DNA from: Candidatus Bathyarchaeota archaeon
Lineage (GTDB): Archaea > Thermoproteota > Bathyarchaeia > Bathyarchaeales > Bathycorpusculaceae
Assembly: GCA_026014725.1 (NCBI GenBank)
Contig: JAOZHV010000049.1
Location: forward strand, 1 to 64,000
Length of the DNA: 64,000 bases
Direction of reading: 5' to 3'
The notes beneath the pieces are model-generated. The model saw nothing but the letters and a program-made list of their open reading frames with translations. It was not told where the DNA came from and searched no databases. This document shows positions 1 through 6,909 of the stretch, one piece after another. The translations under genes and the position numbers were made by a program. How positions within the stretch are numbered: the first letter of the stretch is position 1; each line of letters begins with the position of its first letter.

Positions 1-1
1 A

Positions 2-109
2 GCTGAAGGTGCAATCACCTACACAAACCAAACCGACATAGAAAACCACCAACTAATAGTGCTAAGCAACCAAATTAAGGAGCTGATACACAATGAAAAA
101 ACAGGCTAA
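2..109 (+). CDS. C-terminal end of a truncated, unidentified protein
   Basis: An open frame runs from the window edge to a TAA at 107-109 and gives 35 residues, polar and apparently helical. I do not recognise the family. The stop lies 20 bases before a tRNA-3'-end-like sequence at 129-147, a position in which the last gene of an element integrated at a tRNA gene could be found, but nothing in the residues identifies an integrase. It could also be a chance open frame. Confidence 0.35.
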   Translation, partial: AEGAITYTNQTDIENHQLIVLSNQIKELIHNEKTG

Positions 110-128
110 ATTCCAGTCAAATCTTTTG

Positions 129-147
129 AATCCCAGCGGGCCCGCCA
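129..147 (+). repeat. tRNA 3'-end-like repeat, copy 1
   Basis: The sequence AATCCCAGCGGGCCCGCCA can be read as a T-stem 3' strand (CCCAG), an acceptor 3' strand (CGGGCCC), a G discriminator and CCA. No matching D arm, anticodon arm or 5' acceptor (GGGCCCG) lies just upstream, because a reading frame occupies that space. It is therefore a fragment, not a working tRNA gene. Confidence 0.45.
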
Positions 148-418
148 CCCATCGTCTTAGTGCATGATTGTTTTTTAGTATTAGAAGAAGAAATGAGCGC
201 CCCTATTCATCATCTTCTATGGGGGCTTTGTGGCTTTGTCGGTTTTGGTGTCTGCGTTTGGTTTGGGTTGCTGGCTGGTTGTGGAGTAATCCTAAGGCGA
301 CTCGGCAAAAAAGCGAGACGAGCGACCGCCCGTTTTCGATTTGGGGACTGCCCTAACTTGGAGAATAACCAAAACCAATGTGGAGAAACGTTTAGCAAGG
401 AGTTGTCATCTTGGTTCA

Positions 419-437
419 AATCCCAGCTGACCCGCCA
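419..437 (+). repeat. tRNA 3'-end-like repeat, copy 2
   Basis: The sequence AATCCCAGCTGACCCGCCA follows GGTTC, giving a good T-loop (GGTTCAAATCC), an acceptor strand CTGACCC, discriminator G and CCA. The required 5' acceptor GGGTCAG is not found in the preceding 270 bases. It is a direct imperfect repeat of 129-147, as expected of attachment-site remnants or a degenerate tRNA. Confidence 0.45.
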
Positions 438-447
438 ACCACCTAAC

Positions 448-1932
448 CTAGCCAGAAACAAGATTTTTTAAATATTTTAAAATCAACTGAGGCTGGTTAT
501 AAGCAGTCTTGAGTGCCTTCCACGGGTTCTTAATATGATTAATCAGGGATAGCCTCTTGTATTCTGCCAAGGCTTTTGCAGCTATCTCTTTAACTTCTGC
601 TGGCGTGAAATCGTTAGTTGTTATCAGCGGCATGCCTTTGGGTTGCCGAGCCGCAGCGAAGGCGTTCCACGTTAAGTCTTTCTGGATGTAGCCTTTCTCT
701 TTGCATTCTTCATAGAGCCTTGTGCCGTATGACGGCGTAGCCATAAACAAGTGCATACCTACATCATAGTCCCGTTTGAGCCACAGAGCGAAATCAACAG
801 TTCTCTGCATACTCTCTTTTGTCTCGCCTGGGAAGCCGATGATGTAAAAAGCGCCCGTTTTTAACCCAATTTCCTTGCTGTTCTTCGCAAACTCCACCAC
901 ACGGTTGAGGTCTAGGCTTTTGCAGATGACCTTGTCTAAAACTTGTTGGTCGCCAGATTCAACGCCGATAAATATGCTGTTGGCTCCTGATTTTTTCATT
1001 TTTTTAAGCAAATCCATGCTCAAACAGTCTGCCCGCACACCGTTTGGTGTTTCCCAGCCGATTTTGATTTTCCGCTCGATTATTCCATCGCAGATTGCTT
1101 CGAACCTTGCAAGGTCAAGTGTTAAGTTGTCATCCTCAAAGAAGATGTTCTTTACTTTAAACTTGTCAACGACGTATTGGATGTGGTTTAGCACGTAATC
1201 GGCAGAGTGCGCCCTGAACCGTTTGCCCATGTGCAAGTGAACCGCGCAGAAACAGCAGTTAAAGGGGCACCCACGGCTTGTCACCATCGATATGGCTCGG
1301 TTCTGAAAACTGCGGTAACCTATCTTCTTAGGGTTAAGGTACTGCTCCATATCTACCAAGTCATAGGCTGGATAAGGCAACTCGTCCAAGTTCTCAATGA
1401 AAGGTCTGGGCTGGTTTACAACGACTTTGCCGTCTTTTCGGTATGCGATTCCTAAAATCTCGCTCAGTTGTTTCTTGCCTTCAAAGGCTTGAGCCACTTC
1501 CAGCATAGTGTACTCGCCTTCACCACAAACTACGATGTCGACGGCTTGTGCCTCTTCTAAAAATTCTTTAGGAACCAACGTAACGTGTGGGCCGCCGACT
1601 ACTGTTAAGATTTTTGAGTCAACTTGCTTGATTAGGCTACTGATTTTGAGTGTGTTTTCGATTTGGCATGTGAAGGGTCCTGCTATGCCAACAACATCTG
1701 GTTTTCGTGTTCTTACTTCTTGTTTTATCTGCTCCAAGGGCATGCCAACGCTTATGGTTTCACCGCTTTTTTCGAACGCTGAATCTGTCATGAAAGCATC
1801 CAAAATCTCTGCCTTATACCCGCCTTTCTGAAGGACTGCCGCTATATACATTAAACCTAAAGGCAAGTTGCCTGCAGGCGGCTCTGAACCTGCATAAAAC
1901 GTTTGCGGCGGATTAATGAAAAGTACTTTCAT
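448..1932 (-). CDS. B12-binding domain radical SAM protein
   Basis: A 494-residue protein with an N-terminal cobalamin-binding Rossmann-type domain (residues 1 to about 150) and a radical SAM domain carrying the 4Fe-4S motif CPFNCCFC (CxxxCxxC) near residue 225. The family performs radical methylations or rearrangements; the substrate cannot be read from sequence, and these proteins are often lipid, cofactor or RNA modifiers. The start MKVLFINPP is the usual one for this class. It is monocistronic and transcribed toward the window edge; the tRNA-like fragment at 419-437 lies just beyond its stop. Family assignment is firm, function open. Confidence 0.88.
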   Translation of the reverse strand: MKVLFINPPQTFYAGSEPPAGNLPLGLMYIAAVLQKGGYKAEILDAFMTDSAFEKSGETISVGMPLEQIKQEVRTRKPDVVGIAGPFTCQIENTLKISSLIKQVDSKILTVVGGPHVTLVPKEFLEEAQAVDIVVCGEGEYTMLEVAQAFEGKKQLSEILGIAYRKDGKVVVNQPRPFIENLDELPYPAYDLVDMEQYLNPKKIGYRSFQNRAISMVTSRGCPFNCCFCAVHLHMGKRFRAHSADYVLNHIQYVVDKFKVKNIFFEDDNLTLDLARFEAICDGIIERKIKIGWETPNGVRADCLSMDLLKKMKKSGANSIFIGVESGDQQVLDKVICKSLDLNRVVEFAKNSKEIGLKTGAFYIIGFPGETKESMQRTVDFALWLKRDYDVGMHLFMATPSYGTRLYEECKEKGYIQKDLTWNAFAAARQPKGMPLITTNDFTPAEVKEIAAKALAEYKRLSLINHIKNPWKALKTAYNQPQLILKYLKNLVSG

Positions 1933-2094
1933 TCGCTGTTACCAGTGACTATTTAGTTGACAAAGTAGAGATATTTAAATCAACTTATAACAATTCAATC
2001 CCTCTAAACAGCAATAGGGTAAGCTGATTTTTGTCTAATAGTTAATATTACCCGTATTTTCCCTGAAGCTTAGTTGGCATGTTACTGTTATATT

Positions 2095-2114
2095 ACAACC
2101 ACATAAGTTTATGA
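2095..2114 (+). promoter_or_regulatory. Shared KGG upstream element, copy 1
   Basis: ACAACCACATAAGTTTATGA lies about 60 bases before the ribosome binding site of the first KGG gene. It matches elements at 2863-2882 and 58920-58939, the only other KGG genes that head a transcription unit. The GTTTATGA part may be the TATA box; the ACAnCCACATA part would then cover the BRE or an operator. Confidence 0.7.
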
Positions 2115-2172
2115 GCGGTTATTCGGCTCTATTATTGTTAACTTTTCCATAGATTAGTAGGAGGTGAACGCT

Positions 2173-2493
2173 TTGAGTACCCGAACTGAAGAAACTAGAA
2201 AGGGCAAAATGACTGTTGCTGAGGCAGGAAGGAAAGGCGGACAAAGAACTGCTGCCACTCATGGGCGAGAGTTCTATGAAGAAATAGGTCGAAAAGGCGG
2301 CGAGAAAGTTTCCGCTGAGCGGGGTCCAGAATTCTATAGCGAAATAGGTAGCAAAGGAGGGTCTGAGAGAGCCAAGCAACATGAAGGCACTGCTGAGGCA
2401 CGAGGAAAAACAAGCCTTGAAGAGGCAGGTCACCGAGGCGGACAGAGAGTCCGCAAGTTAATCCAAGCTGGAAAAGCACATGAAGGAGAATAA
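2173..2493 (+). CDS. KGG-repeat stress-type protein (copy 1, longest)
   Basis: A 106-residue, glycine- and lysine-rich protein of the KGG family (known members: E. coli YciG, fungal Con-10 and bacterial general stress proteins). It begins with the block RKGKMTVAEAGRKGG, then has spaced units of the form HGxEFYxEIGxKGG, and ends with GGQRVRKLIQAGK. The TTG at 2173 is chosen because AGGAGGTGA at 2158-2166 gives normal spacing; an in-frame GTG at 2164 falls inside that site. KGG proteins are thought to be small, disordered hydrophilic stress proteins. It is followed by copy 2 after 62 bases. Confidence 0.85.
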   Translation: MSTRTEETRKGKMTVAEAGRKGGQRTAATHGREFYEEIGRKGGEKVSAERGPEFYSEIGSKGGSERAKQHEGTAEARGKTSLEEAGHRGGQRVRKLIQAGKAHEGE

Positions 2494-2555
2494 AATAAAA
2501 CTTTTTCGTTTACTCAATTGTTTCTTTTTAAATTCTGTTTTGGAGGTGATGTTTT

Positions 2556-2750
2556 TTGTCAAGGGACGAACGGAAAGGGAAAATGACTGTTGAGGAAGCT
2601 GGCCGAAGAGGTGGTCAACGGACAGCAGAGACTCATGGGGGAGACTTCTATAGTGAAATTGGTCGTAAGGGTGGAAAAATTGGTGGACCGCGAGGTGGAC
2701 AAAGAGTCCGTAAACTTATTCAAGAAGGGAGAGAACATGAGGAAGAATAA
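2556..2750 (+). CDS. KGG-repeat stress-type protein (copy 2)
   Basis: A 64-residue KGG protein with the family head (RKGKMTVEEAGRRGG), one HGGDFYSEIGRKGG unit and the family tail (GGQRVRKLIQEGR then acidic residues). Compared with copy 1 it has lost internal units, so length variation here comes from unit gain or loss. The TTG start has GGAGGTGA upstream. It has no copy of the shared upstream element and so is probably co-transcribed with copy 1 from 2095-2114. Confidence 0.84.
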   Translation: MSRDERKGKMTVEEAGRRGGQRTAETHGGDFYSEIGRKGGKIGGPRGGQRVRKLIQEGREHEEE

Positions 2751-2862
2751 TAATTATTCCTCAAGCTGTTCTTAAACAAAGTTGGTAGAATTCTCCTCTT
2801 TTGTTTTAATTTTAGCATTTTTTTTACCAAAACAGGGGACATTTTGATGTTGGTGTATCTTT

Positions 2863-2882
2863 ACAGCCACATATGTTTATGA
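2863..2882 (+). promoter_or_regulatory. Shared KGG upstream element, copy 2
   Basis: ACAGCCACATATGTTTATGA differs from the copy at 58920-58939 at a single base and from the copy at 2095-2114 at two. It sits about 50 bases before the ribosome binding site of KGG copy 3. Similarity continues a little further downstream (TCGGGCTAG here, TCGTGCTAG at 58.95 kb), so more than a TATA box is conserved. Confidence 0.72.
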
Positions 2883-2946
2883 GCTATGCCTCGGGCTAGG
2901 AAGTTGGAGAAAAAAGCGACCGTTTAACTTTTGGGAGGTGAACTGT

Positions 2947-3195
2947 TTGGGCGAAGAGAAAAGGAAAGGCAAGATGACCGTTGCGGAGGCAGGTCGAAGA
3001 GGCGGAGAAAAAACCTCTCAAACACACGGACCAGAATTCTACAGCGAAATAGGTAGCAAAGGAGGATCAAAGAGGGCTATGCAACATGAGGGTACAGCAG
3101 AAGCTGAGGGAAAAACAAGTTTAGAAGAAGCAGGGCACAAAGGTGGGCAGAGAGTTCGTAAATTAATCCAAGAAGGGAAAGCGCGTGAAGAATAA
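2947..3195 (+). CDS. KGG-repeat stress-type protein (copy 3)
   Basis: An 82-residue KGG protein: head RKGKMTVAEAGRRGG, a THGPEFYSEIGSKGG unit, a degenerate linker with QHEGTAEAEGKTS that is shared with copy 1, and tail GGQRVRKLIQEGK. The TTG at 2947 follows GGGAGGTGA with 7-base spacing; the in-frame GTG at 2938 lies inside the binding site. It heads the second transcription unit of the array, behind the element at 2863-2882. The linker shared with copy 1 suggests these two are direct duplicates. Confidence 0.84.
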   Translation: MGEEKRKGKMTVAEAGRRGGEKTSQTHGPEFYSEIGSKGGSKRAMQHEGTAEAEGKTSLEEAGHKGGQRVRKLIQEGKAREE

Positions 3196-3278
3196 TTTAG
3201 CGACTTTTCAAAATTCCTTGCTAGTTTAACTTTTCTCATATTGCTTTTGATTATGGATTAGTAGGAGGTGGAATGCGT

Positions 3279-3461
3279 ATGGCAGAGGAAAGAAAGAAGG
3301 GACAGATGAGCGTTGAAGAAGCCGGTCGATTGGGCGGTCAAAAAGGTGGGCGGAAGACCGCTGAGACTCATGGGCGAGAGTTCTATGAAGAAATAGGTCA
3401 TAAAGGTGGACAAAAAGTTCGCAGGCTTATTCAGGAAGGAAAGGAGCATGAAGAAGAATGA
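3279..3461 (+). CDS. KGG-repeat stress-type protein (copy 4)
   Basis: A 60-residue KGG protein (head ERKKGQMSVEEAGRLGGQ, extra KGG, THGREFYEEIGHKGG, tail GGQKVRRLIQEGK). The ATG at 3279 is chosen over the in-frame ATG at 3273 because GGAGGTGG at 3264-3271 would almost touch the latter. It is the only KGG gene here that starts with ATG. It is 83 bases from copy 3 and 53 bases before copy 5, probably in one transcript. Confidence 0.82.
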   Translation: MAEERKKGQMSVEEAGRLGGQKGGRKTAETHGREFYEEIGHKGGQKVRRLIQEGKEHEEE

Positions 3462-3514
3462 GCGGTTTCTTGAATCATTGGTTTTTTGTCAAGATGTTTT
3501 TGGAGGTGGTATGT

Positions 3515-3682
3515 TTGAGTGAAAAAAAGAAAGGTAAAATGACTGTTGAGGAGGCCGGGCGGCTGGGTGGAGAAAAAACCGCTAAGACCCATGGTGAAGA
3601 ATTTTACAGCGAAATCGGTCAAAAGGGTGGTCAACGAGTCCGCAAGCTCATACAAGAGGGAAAAGCCCGAGAAGAAGAATAG
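3515..3682 (+). CDS. KGG-repeat stress-type protein (copy 5)
   Basis: A 55-residue KGG protein with head KKGKMTVEEAGRLGG, one THGEEFYSEIGQKGG unit and the tail GGQRVRKLIQEGK followed by an acidic end. The start is the TTG at 3515, which follows GGAGGTGG and matches the MSxxx openings of its paralogues. The longer open frame back to 3458 would add an unrelated hydrophobic stretch and overlap copy 4, so I reject it. Confidence 0.83.
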   Translation: MSEKKKGKMTVEEAGRLGGEKTAKTHGEEFYSEIGQKGGQRVRKLIQEGKAREEE

Positions 3683-3747
3683 AATTTACCGTTAGCATTC
3701 ATCTTGTTTTCATTTATAAAATAGCTTTGTAAAGGGAGGTGAAAAAC

Positions 3748-4029
3748 ACGAGTAGTCAATCAACCGCGACAAGGCGTAGAGGAATAGGTCAGGGCAGAGG
3801 TACAAGAAGGCAATACACAGATAAAAGCGGGCGATCTGGGCGTGTAAGCCCAGCAATAGTTGAAAAATATCTTAAAGGGATGCATTATCCAGCAGAAAAG
3901 AAAAACCTTGTCAATAACGCAAAGACTAAAGATGCACCTGATGACGTAATGAACTTAATCAGTAGGCTACCTGATAAAACATACAACTCACCTATTGATA
4001 TAACAAAAGAAATAGGAAAAATCGAGTAG
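3748..4029 (+). CDS. DUF2795 family protein, apparent ACG start
   Basis: A protein of about 93 residues. Residues 30-90 match the DUF2795 pattern (SPAIVEKYLKGMHYPAEK, then a helix and ISRLPDKTYNSPIDI). DUF2795 proteins are small helical proteins of unknown role. GGGAGGTG at 3734-3741 is followed, at the spacing used by the neighbouring TTG starts, by ACGAGT where the paralogous leaders have TTGAGT. An in-frame GTG at 3739 lies inside the binding site, so ACG at 3748 is the best-placed start. It sits inside the KGG array and probably shares its transcript. Confidence 0.72.
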   Translation, partial: TSSQSTATRRRGIGQGRGTRRQYTDKSGRSGRVSPAIVEKYLKGMHYPAEKKNLVNNAKTKDAPDDVMNLISRLPDKTYNSPIDITKEIGKIE

Positions 4030-4103
4030 CCCAAATAGTTAACTTTATTATGGCTTTCTTGAAAGGAGCATCGCAGACTATTTTTAATGGAGGTGAAGTT
4101 GGA

Positions 4104-4310
4104 TTGACAGTTAAAACAACAGGAAAAAGAAAAATGACGAGGCAAGAGGCTGGAAAAAGAGGCGGCAAAAAAGTAGCGAGAGAAAGGGGTTCTGACTTCT
4201 ACAGGATAATAGGTAGAAAAGGTGGCGAAAAAGTTGCAGAAGAACGCGGCTCTGAGTTTTACAGAGAAATCGGACGAAAAGGTGGAGAAAACCGGGCCAA
4301 GAAGACCTGA
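4104..4310 (+). CDS. KGG-repeat stress-type protein (copy 6)
   Basis: A 68-residue KGG protein that differs from the others: GKRKMTRQEAGKRGG head, two near-identical RGSxFYRxIGRKGGE units in which RG replaces HG, and a basic end (NRAKKT) in place of the acidic tail. The TTG at 4104 follows GGAGGTGA with 7-base spacing; the earlier open frame from 4050 lacks such a site. It is a more diverged branch of the family and ends the array, before the ferritin-like gene. Confidence 0.82.
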   Translation: MTVKTTGKRKMTRQEAGKRGGKKVARERGSDFYRIIGRKGGEKVAEERGSEFYREIGRKGGENRAKKT

Positions 4311-4357
4311 AGGAAGCGCGAGAAGATATTGTTTTTTCCAAAATGCTTATTCTTTAA

Positions 4358-4370
4358 GTTAACATATTAT
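4358..4370 (+). promoter_or_regulatory. TATA box of the ferritin-like gene
   Basis: TTAACATATTATA lies about 25 bases before the ATG at 4386, and there is no ribosome binding site between them. This is the arrangement expected of a leaderless archaeal transcript. Confidence 0.55.
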
Positions 4371-4385
4371 ATGTTGGGTTATAAA

Positions 4386-4877
4386 ATGGCTGAAAATATT
4401 AATGATGAGAGGCTGGTTAAGTTCTTGAAAAACCAGATTGTTGTTGAAAAACAGATTGTTGATTCTCTCGAAAAAGCTCTCGTTGGGATGAAGAATCCTG
4501 CTGTCAAAGGGGTTCTGAAGGGGGTATCATTGGATTCTGTTAAGCACGCAGAGTTATACACGTCAGCCGTAACATTGCTAACTGATGTCTCAACAGCGTT
4601 GACTCAACAAAACCTTGACCAGCAAAGAGCCGTGGTTGAAAAACACATAGCAATAGAGGCGAACCTCATCAAGAAGTTAGAAGAAATGTTGCCAACCATA
4701 GAAAATGAGAAAGTGAAGTTTTTATTGAAAGCTATTTTAAACGATGAGAGAAGGCATCACGAAATGTTAAAGATGGTTCTAGACATAATTGTTCATGGGG
4801 AAACTATAACTGAAGCTGACTGGTGGAAACTGCTCTGGGAAAACGTGCCTTTCCATGGTGCACCTGGTGGAGGATAA
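4386..4877 (+). CDS. Ferritin-like four-helix protein
   Basis: A 163-residue, helix-rich protein with paired helices carrying Glu/His clusters: VVEKQIV, DSVKHAELY, AIEANLI and DERRHHEML (an ExxH). This matches ferritin/rubrerythrin-like bundles, though helix 2 has Ser where the first ExxH glutamate would be, so di-iron chemistry is uncertain. The ATG at 4386 is preferred over upstream frame extension because it suits a leaderless start behind the TATA box. Position at the end of the KGG array suggests a shared stress role, which is inference. Confidence 0.72.
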   Translation: MAENINDERLVKFLKNQIVVEKQIVDSLEKALVGMKNPAVKGVLKGVSLDSVKHAELYTSAVTLLTDVSTALTQQNLDQQRAVVEKHIAIEANLIKKLEEMLPTIENEKVKFLLKAILNDERRHHEMLKMVLDIIVHGETITEADWWKLLWENVPFHGAPGGG

Positions 4878-4892
4878 AAAAAGAATTCGAGT

Positions 4893-5834
4893 TTAAGAGT
4901 TGTTGTTAACCACTTGCTCTGAAGAAGTCCATGTTTCTTCAACTATTTGTTGAAGCTCCTGCAACACAGAAGCCAGCATTTCGCCTCTGCAGGTTAAGCC
5001 GTAAGCTTTCGGTGTTCTCCTTATAAAGATAAGTTTTTTGCCCTTCAATCCTCTGAGGTACTTGTAAACTCTTCTCATTGATAGCCCTGTTTCTTTCGAG
5101 AGTTTTCCAGCAGAGATACCTTCGTTGGGGATGGCATCGTAGATTTTTCGTTCGGTACCTGTGAATGTTTCTTTGTTTGGGTCACGCTTTGACCTAAAGA
5201 AGAAAATGTAATCTCTTTCTTCAGGCGTCTGTATTAATCCGACTGAGCGTAAGCGTTTGAGTATTCTGGATGCTATTTTCGGTGAGATTAACGCCTCTAT
5301 CTCTTCAAAAGTTTTGGGACCAGACAACAGAGCGCGAAGAAGTGTTTCTTCGTAACATTCAGAGTGAGCTGGCAAAACTTCAGCAAATTCTGGGAAACAC
5401 CCCAGAAGCTCGGTTAGTCGTCCGCCGAATGTTGTGGCGTAGTATTCATCTCGTGATTCAGTAGCTAGTCCAACCGCCATTAATGGTTGGAGATATTCTT
5501 CATTTATGGTTTCTTGGCTGTGTGAGCGTCCTGTTCTTTTTAGTTCTTGTTGGAGTTGACTTACAGAATACCTGCCGTTAACTATGGCGTTTAGGATGTG
5601 GAGGCGTGTTTCGTTCTTTAAAACGTTGAATAATTCTTTTATGTAGTTTGGGTTATCCATTGTCTCGCGGAGTTTTCGGAGTTCATTTTTGAGTTTATAG
5701 GCTTGGCAGCGTGTTATGCATTGGAGTGGTGATATTGGTGCACAGTTGCGGCATTCTGCATCTAGTGACTTAAGCATTGATGCTAGGTCGCGGTGGTTTT
5801 CACCATTGCGGGTTGGTTGGAGGACATTACCCAT
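4893..5834 (-). CDS. Multi-domain winged-helix transcriptional regulator with a cysteine motif
   Basis: A 313-residue protein. Residues 30-50 hold four cysteines (CRNC...QCITRC) that could bind zinc. An ArsR-like winged helix follows (KNETRLHILNAIVNG), then a second helix-turn-helix region, and a third near residue 230 (GISAGKLSKETGLSMRRVYKYL). Such archaeal regulators combine several HTH modules; the ligand is unknown. It is divergent from the 6006 regulator across a 171-base intergenic region with paired inverted repeats, so one or both may be autoregulated there. Confidence 0.78.
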   Translation of the reverse strand: MGNVLQPTRNGENHRDLASMLKSLDAECRNCAPISPLQCITRCQAYKLKNELRKLRETMDNPNYIKELFNVLKNETRLHILNAIVNGRYSVSQLQQELKRTGRSHSQETINEEYLQPLMAVGLATESRDEYYATTFGGRLTELLGCFPEFAEVLPAHSECYEETLLRALLSGPKTFEEIEALISPKIASRILKRLRSVGLIQTPEERDYIFFFRSKRDPNKETFTGTERKIYDAIPNEGISAGKLSKETGLSMRRVYKYLRGLKGKKLIFIRRTPKAYGLTCRGEMLASVLQELQQIVEETWTSSEQVVNNNS

Positions 5835-5928
5835 GTTGGTTTATTTCTCCTTTCGGCGTGTGTCAGACGGGGAAGGAGTGAAGAATGGGTGTAAAACTGC
5901 GTTTGCCATTGCGATTGGTGACCCGTCT

Positions 5929-5959
5929 TGACACGCGTCATAAAATATGACAAGCGTCA
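5929..5959. promoter_or_regulatory. Paired TGAC-N4-GTCA inverted repeats (candidate operator)
   Basis: Two inverted repeats, TGACACGCGTCA (5929-5940) and TGACAAGCGTCA (5948-5959), lie 19 bases centre to centre and abut the TATA-like ATTTAAATA at 5960-5968 of the 6006 gene. A half site TGAC also occurs at 5919. Placement over the BRE/TATA region between divergent regulators suggests a repressor operator. Confidence 0.6.
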
Positions 5960-6005
5960 TATTTAAATAGCTTTCTCCAACAAAATAGGTTATTCGGTGT
6001 AAAAC

Positions 6006-6380
6006 TTGATACTGCCGTGCGAAGTGGGAGTAAAGACGGTGCTACCTGCAGTAAAAGCGATAATGGCGCGTTCCATTGTTGAAAAACACGGCTTAAACGA
6101 AAAACAAACCGCTGACCTTTTAGGGCTATCACAATCAGCAGTCAGTCGATACGTTGGCAGAGAAAGAGGCAACCACTTAACCATAGAAAACACAGCCGAA
6201 GTAGCAGTACTCATAGACCAGATGGTTTCTTCACTCATAAGAGAACCCGATAACAAAGCCAAAATCCTCGCACTCTTCTGCCAAACCTGCACAACCATAC
6301 GCGAAAAAGGCTTAATGTGCTCCAAATGTCAAGAAGCCATGCCGCAGGAATGGGCAAAGAAATGCCTTTTCTGTCGTTAA
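6006..6380 (+). CDS. HTH transcriptional regulator (COG2522-like)
   Basis: A 124-residue protein opening with LPCEVGVKTVLPAVKAIMA and an XRE-type helix-turn-helix (LNEKQTADLLGLSQSAVSRY), the pattern of archaeal COG2522 regulators (some relatives are fused to ThiE; this one is not). The C terminus has six cysteines (CQTC, MCSKC, CLFC), which suggests metal binding or thiol sensing. TTG at 6006 is the only start that keeps the conserved LPCE block. The operator-like repeats sit 45-75 bases upstream. Confidence 0.8.
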   Translation: MILPCEVGVKTVLPAVKAIMARSIVEKHGLNEKQTADLLGLSQSAVSRYVGRERGNHLTIENTAEVAVLIDQMVSSLIREPDNKAKILALFCQTCTTIREKGLMCSKCQEAMPQEWAKKCLFCR

Positions 6381-6546
6381 CCAACAAGCACTTGTGGAAC
6401 ATTCACAACTCCAAAAGCAAACAGAAACAAAAAAGCAACGTTTTACGCAATCCATAGGTTGTTGTTGTAAGAGGAGAGGGGTTTACTCAACAGCTACTAC
6501 TATAGGAAAAACAAACTCAAAACAACCACATGCCACCACTCTTTAC

Positions 6547-6556
6547 GATATATAAG
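6547..6556 (+). promoter_or_regulatory. TATA box of the rpl44e operon
   Basis: GATATATAAG lies about 60 bases before the rpl44e start and is the only good TATA box in the 222-base gap after the regulator gene. The rest of the gap (6381-6602) shows nothing else I can name. Confidence 0.55.
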
Positions 6557-6611
6557 TCATAAAGTATAAGAACAGGTATGTTTCTTTAATGGAAAGCTGG
6601 TAGTGAACAAC

Positions 6612-6887
6612 TTGAACGTTCCCAAAGAAGTAAAAACTTACTGTCCAAAATGTAAAACTCACCAACTTCACAGTGTAACCCTCTACAAAGCCGGCAAACG
6701 CCGAGCACTCGCCAAAGGCGAACGCCACCACGAAAGAGAAAAGAAGGGTTACGGCGGACAAAAATACCCCTTACAACATGAATTCGCAAAAACAACCAAA
6801 AAACAAACCCTGCGTCTAAAATGCAAAAAATGCAACTACATGCGCCACAAAGACGGCATCCGCCTAAGAAAACTAGTTATACAATAA
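6612..6887 (+). CDS. rpl44e: Large ribosomal subunit protein L44e
   Basis: A 91-residue zinc ribbon protein of the 50S subunit. Two cysteine pairs are visible (TYCPKCKTHQ near the N terminus, LKCKKCNYMR near the C terminus) around the basic KGYGGQKYP region typical of L44e. The TTG at 6612 gives the usual MxVPKE opening, with GGTAGTGA as ribosome binding site; the in-frame GTG at 6603 lies within that site. It is first gene of the conserved archaeal cluster rpl44e-rps27e-aif2a-nop10. Confidence 0.95.
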   Translation: MNVPKEVKTYCPKCKTHQLHSVTLYKAGKRRALAKGERHHEREKKGYGGQKYPLQHEFAKTTKKQTLRLKCKKCNYMRHKDGIRLRKLVIQ

Positions 6888-6909
6888 CCATAAAGGAGAA
6901 AAGGAAAAA

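Larger units (their letters stand above)
110..447. other. Intergenic stretch with two tRNA-3'-end-like repeats
   Basis: No convincing gene. Two imperfect 19-base copies (129-147 and 419-437, 17 of 19 identical) resemble the T-arm and acceptor end of a tRNA finishing in CCA. Overlapping open frames on both strands between them (for example 160-471 on plus) have no ribosome binding site and contradict each other, so I treat them as chance. The content could be degenerate remains of an integrated element. Confidence 0.45.

Noticed and set aside
343-437. A complete tRNA gene ending at 437
   Set aside because: The 5' acceptor partner GGGTCAG is missing; GGGACTG at 344-350 leaves two mismatches and no D arm or anticodon arm fits.
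160-471. 103-residue open frame on plus with a possible membrane segment
   Set aside because: No ribosome binding site, overlaps the radical SAM gene's end and competing frames on both strands; looks like chance coding in degenerate sequence.
3458-3514. N-terminal extension of KGG copy 5
   Set aside because: Hydrophobic sequence unlike any paralogue, while TTG 3515 has a perfect ribosome binding site.
5060-5464. Plus-strand open frame inside the regulator gene
   Set aside because: Shadow of the minus-strand HTH protein; no family features.
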